Source: an uncultured Bacteroidales bacterium (GTDB lineage Bacteria > Bacteroidota > Bacteroidia > Bacteroidales > WCHB1-69). Taken from it: a stretch of 7,706 nucleotides of DNA. Positions 1 through 4,762 of the stretch are shown piece after piece; position 1 is the first letter of the stretch; each line of letters opens with the position of its first letter. The position numbers and the translations under genes were made by a program. The DNA lies in the NCBI GenBank assembly GCA_937892025.1, contig CALAVA010000145.1, positions 1 through 7,706 on the forward strand, written 5' to 3'. The notes beneath the pieces are model-generated. The model was not told the DNA's origin. It did no database searches and saw nothing but the letters and a program-made list of their open reading frames with translations.

Positions 1-44
1 CCAATCCCCAATCCCCAATCCCCAATCCCCAATCCCCAATCCCC
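1..44. repeat. Terminal CCCCAAT heptamer array (telomere-like or STRR1-like)
   Basis: Five perfect tandem copies of CCCCAAT occupy 6-40. A partial copy (CCAAT) precedes them and CCCC follows at 41-44, after which the sequence turns abruptly AT-rich. The array sits at the extreme left end with the C-rich strand running 5' to 3' inward, the orientation expected of a telomere. The G-strand unit (ATTGGGG) resembles ciliate telomeres of the TTGGGG and TTTTGGGG kind. A competing reading is the cyanobacterial short tandem repeat STRR1, consensus CCCCA(A/G)T, which would make this a third source in the contig. The adjoining eukaryotic gene favours telomere. The array is too short to decide. Confidence 0.6.
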
Positions 45-111
45 ATTATTTAATAGATAATAAATTATAAAAAAAATTGAATTAAAATTTAAAATATAAT
101 TTTACTTTAAA
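45..111. other. AT-rich leader between terminal repeat and E2 gene
   Basis: This spacer is almost pure A/T and holds no recognisable coding sequence. It separates the terminal heptamer array from the first plausible ATG at 112. If the array is a telomere, this is a very short subtelomeric or 5' untranslated region, as seen on compact macronuclear chromosomes of some ciliates. No defined promoter motif could be assigned. Confidence 0.4.
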
Positions 112-189
112 ATGAATTTTTCTGGAAATTCTTTAATAGTATATAAAGGAAATGCTAGAATAATTAATAATAAATATGAAATCAGGTAG
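112..189 (+). CDS. Possible true N-terminus of the E2-like gene, in a different frame
   Basis: An ATG at 112 opens a frame reading MNFSGNSLIVYKGNARIINN and then KYEIR before a TAG at 187-189. The next frame, which starts at ATG 176, reads MKSGRALAIKRINKDM. Joining them near 178-187 (for example with one surplus A in GAAATCA) gives a smooth KYE-SGRALAIKR sequence leading into the UBC domain. Composition and codon style match the downstream gene. I therefore infer that the gene starts at 112 and that a +1 shift separates this piece. The alternative is that 176 is the true start and this is a chance ORF. Confidence 0.4.
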   Translation: MNFSGNSLIVYKGNARIINNKYEIR

Positions 190-943
190 AGCATTAGCCA
201 TAAAGAGAATAAATAAAGATATGAAAGAAATATTAAAATCTCCAATAGAAGGAATAGGAATAATCTCTTTAGATTATGATCCAATGAAATATATAGTTAA
301 TCTATGCTTAATGGAGGGAATTTATAAAGGCTACTGCATCCAATTATTATTAATTTTTTCTGATAATTACCCAACAAAACCTCCAAAAATATTAATTTAT
401 CCAAATCAAGGAATAGATAGGCAATATCATCATCATATTTTTCCAGATAATTCAAAAGATGAAAATGGCCATTATTTTAAAAAATTTTGTTTTGATTTAC
501 TAGATAATGACTTTATGTCTACAACTGCGGAACACTCTGGATGGAATCCTAGTTATTCAATTAGTTCTTTATTACTTCAAGTCCAAAATTTTATTGGAGA
601 CCCAGACTTACCAGCTTTTAGCTTACCAAACAATTCAAAAATAAGGGAATTATTTAATTCAATGAATAATTATCAAAGAAAATTTAAAAATGGAGATACT
701 GAAATAATTCATACATGGAAAAACCCTTATCCTGAAATGTATTTTAAAAAAGATGACAAAAATAACAAAAATAATGAAAATAAAGAAAATAAAGAAAATA
801 AAGATAATAAAAATGATGAAGAAAATTTACAAATAATTAAGGAAAATTTAACTTGTTTTATGCTAAAATTAAACTATATAGATGATCCTGATATTTTACT
901 AGGATATCCAATTATTCAAAAAAAAAGGACTTGGAAAAGATAA
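176..943 (+). CDS. Ubiquitin-conjugating (E2/UBC-fold) domain, N-terminal part of a broken eukaryotic gene
   Basis: This frame encodes the UBC fold, which in active E2 enzymes carries ubiquitin as a thioester on a cysteine and passes it on to an E3 or a substrate. Visible hallmarks, numbered from the ATG at 176, are the YPxxPP-type turn at 65-70, a histidine-rich HHHIF in the HPN position at 85-89, the candidate catalytic Cys105 in KFCFDLL, and the GWNPSYSIS helix lead at 122-130 followed by a helix ending in DPDLP. The canonical HPN asparagine is not evident, so catalysis may differ or be lost. An N/K/E-rich low-complexity linker covers about 194-219. The frame stops at 941-943, but the text continues in another frame (GLGKDKIELYPI) and then into the 989-1969 frame. 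This stop is therefore probably an indel effect at the A9 run 918-926. It is a eukaryotic family of unknown specificity and I give no gene symbol. Confidence 0.75.
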   Translation: MKSGRALAIKRINKDMKEILKSPIEGIGIISLDYDPMKYIVNLCLMEGIYKGYCIQLLLIFSDNYPTKPPKILIYPNQGIDRQYHHHIFPDNSKDENGHYFKKFCFDLLDNDFMSTTAEHSGWNPSYSISSLLLQVQNFIGDPDLPAFSLPNNSKIRELFNSMNNYQRKFKNGDTEIIHTWKNPYPEMYFKKDDKNNKNNENKENKENKDNKNDEENLQIIKENLTCFMLKLNYIDDPDILLGYPIIQKKRTWKR

Positions 944-964
944 AATTGAATTATATCCTATTCT

Positions 965-1969
965 GAATTACTAACATATGATGGATTTATGGCTCAAATA
1001 GGGAAAAATGCTGAAAAATTAGATTATTATTTTAATACCCAATTTAAATCTGCAAATAATGAATATTATAATTATTGGGTTCCAATTTATATAGATAAAA
1101 ATCATTATTTAAAAAATAAAACTGCAATATTAAATTCATTTAGTATAATTAAATATGGTCCTAGAGGAATTAAAGAATATGACTTTAAGCCTGATCAGAT
1201 TTTCGAAATTTTACCTATTATATTAAATAAAATGATTATAGGAATGTTTAGTGGACAATCTGCCATATCATCCTCTTTTATTAGATGCTATTTTCATTAT
1301 GTTCTTTTATTTAAAAAATTATCTGAGGAATATGAAACAGAGTTCGTGAAATATTTAAATCATAAATTGAATTTAATTCATAATAATAAATATAATATTA
1401 AGAAATCAATAATTCCTGATATAGGAAATTTTTTAGTTGCATTATTTTTTTGTAATAGGAATACTCATAATGAAAAAATGAAAAAAATGTGGTACTGTCT
1501 TTTACAAGAATTTTTAATAAGGCAAATATATTGGATGTTTTTTGATAATAAACTCATAAGACAAACTATAGAGCAAATTAAGGCAGAAAAATATAAAGTG
1601 AACTTTGATAAAGATATGGATTTACTTAGAAAAGAAGCAGAAAAAGAAGCTTTTAGATCAGGTAAATGCTTAATAAATATAGAAAATAATGAAGACTTCA
1701 TAGAAAGAATAAAAGAAGAAAATTTATATGATAAAATTATTGATATTTTTCTTCCTGGAATATATGATAAAAGATACTTAAAAGATGATTTTATTATTAA
1801 AATGAATGAAAATTTCGAAAAGGCATTTAATCAATCTAATGATTCTATCAGAAGTAATTTATATTGTTTATTTGAAAATAATAAATTATTTAAAAATTTT
1901 TTTACATTATCTGATAATGGAAAACAATTTTTAACTCAAATATTTGAAAAAAAAAGAAATTATATATAG
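965..1969 (+). CDS. Middle, helical conserved part of the same E2-like protein
   Basis: The frame is open from about 965 and reads ELLTYDGFMAQIGKNAEKLD. With the preceding frame (ELYPI) and one missing C near 963, this restores PIPELLTYDGF, the kind of segment that follows the UBC domain in large protist E2-like proteins (from memory, not searched). It continues through EYYNYWVPIYI and IIKYGPRGIKEYDFKPDQIF and a long, mostly helical stretch without catalytic motifs that I can name. The ATG at 989 is therefore probably internal, not a start. The TAG at 1967-1969 follows an A9 run (1947-1955), and the -1 frame carries on with similar charged sequence. No membrane segment or signal peptide is evident. 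The function of this region is unknown; a role in substrate or partner binding is only a guess. Confidence 0.6.
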   Translation, partial: ELLTYDGFMAQIGKNAEKLDYYFNTQFKSANNEYYNYWVPIYIDKNHYLKNKTAILNSFSIIKYGPRGIKEYDFKPDQIFEILPIILNKMIIGMFSGQSAISSSFIRCYFHYVLLFKKLSEEYETEFVKYLNHKLNLIHNNKYNIKKSIIPDIGNFLVALFFCNRNTHNEKMKKMWYCLLQEFLIRQIYWMFFDNKLIRQTIEQIKAEKYKVNFDKDMDLLRKEAEKEAFRSGKCLINIENNEDFIERIKEENLYDKIIDIFLPGIYDKRYLKDDFIIKMNENFEKAFNQSNDSIRSNLYCLFENNKLFKNFFTLSDNGKQFLTQIFEKKRNYI

Positions 1970-2490
1970 AAAGAAATAAAGATGAAAGAGAATACTATCT
2001 AAAATTGGATTATTTTATAGATAATTATAAAGATAATAAAGAAATATTAGAACAATTTTTAAAGCTTGCCTATAGTTCACAAAGAGGAAATAAATTATTA
2101 TTAATAACATTTTTTGCCCAGAAAAAAATTGAAGAAAAAGGATTTATGGAAAAATTAGAAAAAAATTATGGTATATATTTAGAAGTTGATAATTTTATAA
2201 AAGAAATGAAAAAAAAACTTGATGAAGTTAAAAGCTATAATCAATTATTTGAATATATTGGAAGTGAGTTTGGAAGAAATGAAAGTGATATTGAGCTTAT
2301 TCAAAAAGCATATAAAGAAGCAAAATGGAAAGGATATATTAATAATTATAATACTTCTGAAATAAATATAGAAAGAGAAAGAAATGAAACAATGAGAGTA
2401 AGGGGAAGAGGAAGCAGAGGAAGAGGAAGAGGAAGAGGAGAAAGAGGAAGAGGAAGAGGAAGAGGAAGAGGAGGTAGAGGAAGAGGATGG
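1948..2490 (+). CDS. C-terminal part of the E2-like protein with Arg-Gly repeat tail, cut at the junction
   Basis: The frame opens at 1948 and reads through IERNKDEREYYLKLDYFIDN into a charged helical region. It ends in an RG/RGG repeat tail (2401-2487) followed by a Trp codon at 2488-2490. The TTG at 2005 is only an in-frame codon. No ATG or start context supports a separate gene, so I read this as the continuation of the upstream protein after a -1 shift at the A9 run 1947-1955. RG-rich tails typically bind RNA or are arginine-methylated, which suggests but does not prove a link to RNA. Coding sequence beyond about 2490 is antisense to a bacterial aminotransferase, so residues after the Trp are not part of the protein. 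The true C-terminus is missing. Confidence 0.55.
2400..2487 (+). repeat. GGAAGA polypurine microsatellite encoding the RG tail
   Basis: This tract is almost purely A and G on the plus strand, interrupted only by C at 2415 and T at 2475. It is built mainly from GGAAGA hexamers with GGAGGT and GGAGAA variants. It encodes Arg-Gly dipeptides in the frame of the eukaryotic gene and, on the minus strand, a meaningless poly-Ser run. Such simple tracts are prone to template switching during amplification and to misassembly, and this one ends exactly where the sequence changes character. Confidence 0.85.
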
Positions 2491-2493
2491 TAC
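2485..2493. other. Chimeric junction between eukaryotic and bacterial DNA
   Basis: To the left the plus strand codes for an AT-rich eukaryotic RG-repeat protein. From 2491 rightward the minus strand codes for a well-conserved bacterial aminotransferase, up to Val306 of that protein. The next minus-strand codons (Pro, then a serine run) are just the complement of the RG microsatellite. Base composition jumps at the same point. The breakpoint cannot be fixed better than a few bases because both sides share GG/GT-type bases here. Confidence 0.85.
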
Positions 2494-3408
2494 TTGTTCG
2501 TAATATTTTTCACTTTTAAGTACATTCAAAGCAGCCAAACCTGCGGCACAACACACAGGGTGCCCTCCAAAAGTGGTGATATGCCCTAACACAGGATTAT
2601 GGGTAAAGCAATTCATGATTGTTTTGTCAGCGACAAAGGCTCCCAATGGCATTCCTCCGCCTAAACTTTTGGCTAATACCAACACATCTGGTTCTATTCC
2701 AATTTGTTCAAAGGCAAACATTGTTCCCGTTCTACCAAATCCGGTTTGCACTTCATCAAACATTAACAAAGTATTAGTTTCGTTGCATTTGTTTCGTAAT
2801 TTTTGCCAATATGTTTTGTCGGCAGTGCGTATTCCGGCTTCACCTTGTACAACTTCCAACAAAACAGCAGCCGTTTTTTCTGTAATCAATGCTAAATCAT
2901 CAATATTTCCGTGTCTAATACGATGACAATCGGGCAATAAGGGTCTAAAATTAGCCGTAAAATCATCACAACCCATCACACTCATGGCTCCATTAGTGCA
3001 ACCATGATAAGCATTTTGACAAGACAATATTTCTGTTCTGCCCGTATAGCGTTTCGCTAATTTGATAGCACCTTCTATGGCTTCTGAACCAGAATTGACA
3101 AAATAAACACTATTGAGATGTGAAGGCAAAATGTCGGTAATGGCTTTTGCATACAAAACTTGTGGCGATTGGATAACTTCTCCATACACCATCAAATGCA
3201 TATATTTTGTTGCTTGTTCTGCAATGGCTTTCACTACCGCTGGATGACAATGACCGACATTGCTAACAGAAACACCTGAGATTAGGTCTATATAACTTTT
3301 GTTATTACTGCCATAAAGCATTACACCTTCGGCACGCTCTATGTCTATGGCTAAAGGTTCGGCTGAAGTTTGTGCAATATGATTATAAAAAAGTTCCTTC
3401 AGATTCAT
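2491..3408 (-). CDS. Class III PLP-dependent aminotransferase (acetylornithine/ornithine family), C-terminus missing
   Basis: This is a fold-type I pyridoxal-phosphate enzyme that moves an amino group between an amine or amino acid and an oxo acid in the cytoplasm. Numbered from the ATG at 3408, it shows GVSVSNVGHCHP near 45-56, the phosphate-binding NSGSEA at 105-110, YHG at 134-136, FDEVQTGFGRTG at 217-228 with PLP-ring Asp218, the Schiff-base Lys247 in LAKSLGGGMPLGA, and TTFGGHP at 278-284. It matches the acetylornithine/ornithine aminotransferase clan, but the exact substrate cannot be told from these motifs. About 306 genuine residues remain of the roughly 390-400 usual for the family. 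The C-terminal domain is lost at the junction, and the poly-Ser tail that follows in frame is artefact. The start lies 6 bases past the lpxD stop, so the two are probably co-transcribed. No Shine-Dalgarno sequence is seen, as is usual in Bacteroidota. Confidence 0.9.
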
Positions 3409-3414
3409 AATGAT

Positions 3415-4476
3415 TTATTTCTTTTTTTGTTTTTGTTTTTGTTCTAATTTTTCCGTCAAGTCTTTCACTTGCTTTTCCAATTCTGCAATCCGATTGGCAT
3501 ACGAAGGGAAGAACTTGAACATAGTAAGAGATTTGACGCAATCATTGGCATTAAAAGCGGGTGTTCCTAATAATACGGCATTATCTTTTACATTGTGGCT
3601 AATAGCACTTTGTGCCCCGACTTGCACATTATCGCCAATAGTCAAATGCCAATTTACGCCAACTTGCCCTCCGAAGATGCAGTTTTTGCCAATTTTTGTT
3701 GAGCCAGCAATGCCGCATTGGGCCGCCATAACCGTATTTTCTCCAATTTAACAATTGTGGGCAATTTGTATAAAATTACATAATTTTACACCTTTGTGTA
3801 TAATTGTAGAACCCATAGTAGAACGATCTATGCAAGTATTTGCTCCTACATCTACATTATCTTCAATAACAACGTTACCCAATTGTGGTATTTTCATATA
3901 TTGGTGGTCGCTTTGAGGAGCAAACCCAAAACCATCAGAGCCAATAATGGCACCAGCATAAAAATTGCAATTATTGCCAATAACACAGCCATGATGTATT
4001 TTTACACCCGGAAAAAGAGTGGTGTTATCGCCAATAGTAACATTTTCACCTATATAACAATTAGGGTAGATTTGCACATTATTTCCCAATACAACTCCAG
4101 AGGCTATTGACACAAAATCACCTATATAGATGTTTTCTCCCATTTTTACGTCTTCAGCAATAGCAGCATGTTTAGATATGCCCACTTTGTTTTGTTTTTG
4201 CTGATAAAAAGTCATCAGTTTTGCAAATGCCAAATAAGGGTCTTCAATCCGAATAAGCGTACAAGGCACAGGGTGCGTGGGAACAAAATCTTTCTTCACC
4301 AACACCGCCGTTGATTTTGTTTCATAAATATAATGAGTATATTTTACATTAGCCAAAAAAGACAATCCTTCAGGTTCGCCTTGCTCTATTTTTGAAAATT
4401 TACTCACAACTGCTTCAGGGTTGCCTTCAACCGTGCCACCTATAACTTCTGCTATTTCTTTTACAGTGAATTTCAT
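3415..4476 (-). pseudogene. lpxD: UDP-3-O-acylglucosamine N-acyltransferase LpxD, interrupted by an in-frame TAA
   Basis: LpxD adds the second 3-hydroxyacyl chain, from acyl-ACP, to UDP-3-O-acylglucosamine, the third step of lipid A synthesis, at the cytoplasmic side of the inner membrane. The N-terminal uridine-binding domain spans about 1-100. Left-handed beta-helix hexapeptide repeats follow (IGDFVSIASGVVLG, IGENVTIGDNTTLFPG), with the family signature GSDGFGFAP at 179-187 and QIAHN containing His240, equivalent to the catalytic His239 of E. coli. Codon 243 is TAA (plus-strand 3748-3750). The same frame then resumes without indel as IGENTVMAAQCGIAGSTKIG and ends in a charged coiled-coil tail rich in K/Q. 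The total of about 353 codons is a normal length. A single base change from AAA, CAA or GAA would explain the stop. It could be a sequencing or amplification error, or a real recent nonsense mutation. Restart at ATG 3729 would give only a 104-residue fragment. Confidence 0.9.
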
Positions 4477-4509
4477 TGCTGTTATTTATAATAAATTTGA
4501 TTAATCTTA

Positions 4510-4517
4510 CAAAGGTA
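4510..4517 (-). promoter_or_regulatory. Bacteroidota -7 element upstream of lpxD
   Basis: The minus strand reads TACCTTTG, a perfect match to the Bacteroidota -7 consensus TAnnTTTG. It lies about 33 bases upstream of the lpxD ATG, which would leave a short 5' leader. A clear -33 TTTG partner about 19 bases further upstream is not visible, so this rests on one half-site plus position. Confidence 0.45.
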
Positions 4518-4677
4518 ACATTTATTCTTGTATTTTTTTGCCATTAAAAATAATATTATCCAAAATTCTTGACAAGAGAAATATATTATATAATGATTTA
4601 CAATGTGATAGCAAATTAAAAAAATCATTGATAGAATAAAAAAATAAAAAAATGATAAAATGTAAGAAATAATAATG

Positions 4678-4705
4678 TATCTTTGCAACCTAATTTATAT
4701 CTTTG
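4678..4705 (+). promoter_or_regulatory. Two tandem Bacteroidota -7 elements upstream of the secreted protein
   Basis: TATCTTTG occurs twice, at 4678-4685 and 4698-4705, each a perfect match to TAnnTTTG. They lie 57-85 bases upstream of the ATG at 4763. Neither has a clear TTTG -33 box at the usual spacing. Either or both could start transcription of the secreted protein gene. Confidence 0.45.
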
Positions 4706-4762
4706 AAAAAAAGAAAAGTTGAAAAATAAATTGATTTGAAAATAAAATATTAATAATTCATA

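Larger units (their letters stand above)
4477..4762. other. Divergent intergenic region between lpxD and the T9SS protein
   Basis: This 286-base AT-rich gap separates two genes transcribed away from each other and must hold both promoters. It contains one TAnnTTTG match facing lpxD and two facing the secreted protein. No RNA gene, strong hairpin or Shine-Dalgarno sequence is evident. The short ORF on the minus strand here has no start context or recognisable protein and is not called. Confidence 0.6.

Noticed and set aside
1..44. CRISPR array
   Set aside because: The units are seven-base direct tandem repeats with no spacers.
989..991. ATG at 989 as the start of an independent gene
   Set aside because: The frame is conserved upstream (ELLTYDGF) and joins the E2 part after two small indels, so this Met is probably internal.
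1947..1956. Programmed -1 frameshift at an A-rich slippery run
   Set aside because: Other frame breaks in the same gene, including one of opposite sign at an identical A9 run, make technical indels or decay more likely; kept only as a minor option.
2005..2007. TTG as the start of a separate third gene in the left segment
   Set aside because: The frame is open back to 1948 and continues the upstream protein after an A9 run; no start context is present.
2573..2926. Plus-strand ORF of 117 codons
   Set aside because: It lies antisense within the conserved aminotransferase and shows no family features.
3410..4110. Plus-strand ORFs at 3410-3751 and 3796-4110
   Set aside because: Both are antisense shadows of lpxD with no protein-family signal.
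4569..4594. TTGACA at 4569 and TATAAT at 4589 resembling a sigma70 promoter
   Set aside because: The spacer is only 14 bases and Bacteroidota use TTTG/TAnnTTTG elements; chance match in an AT-rich gap.
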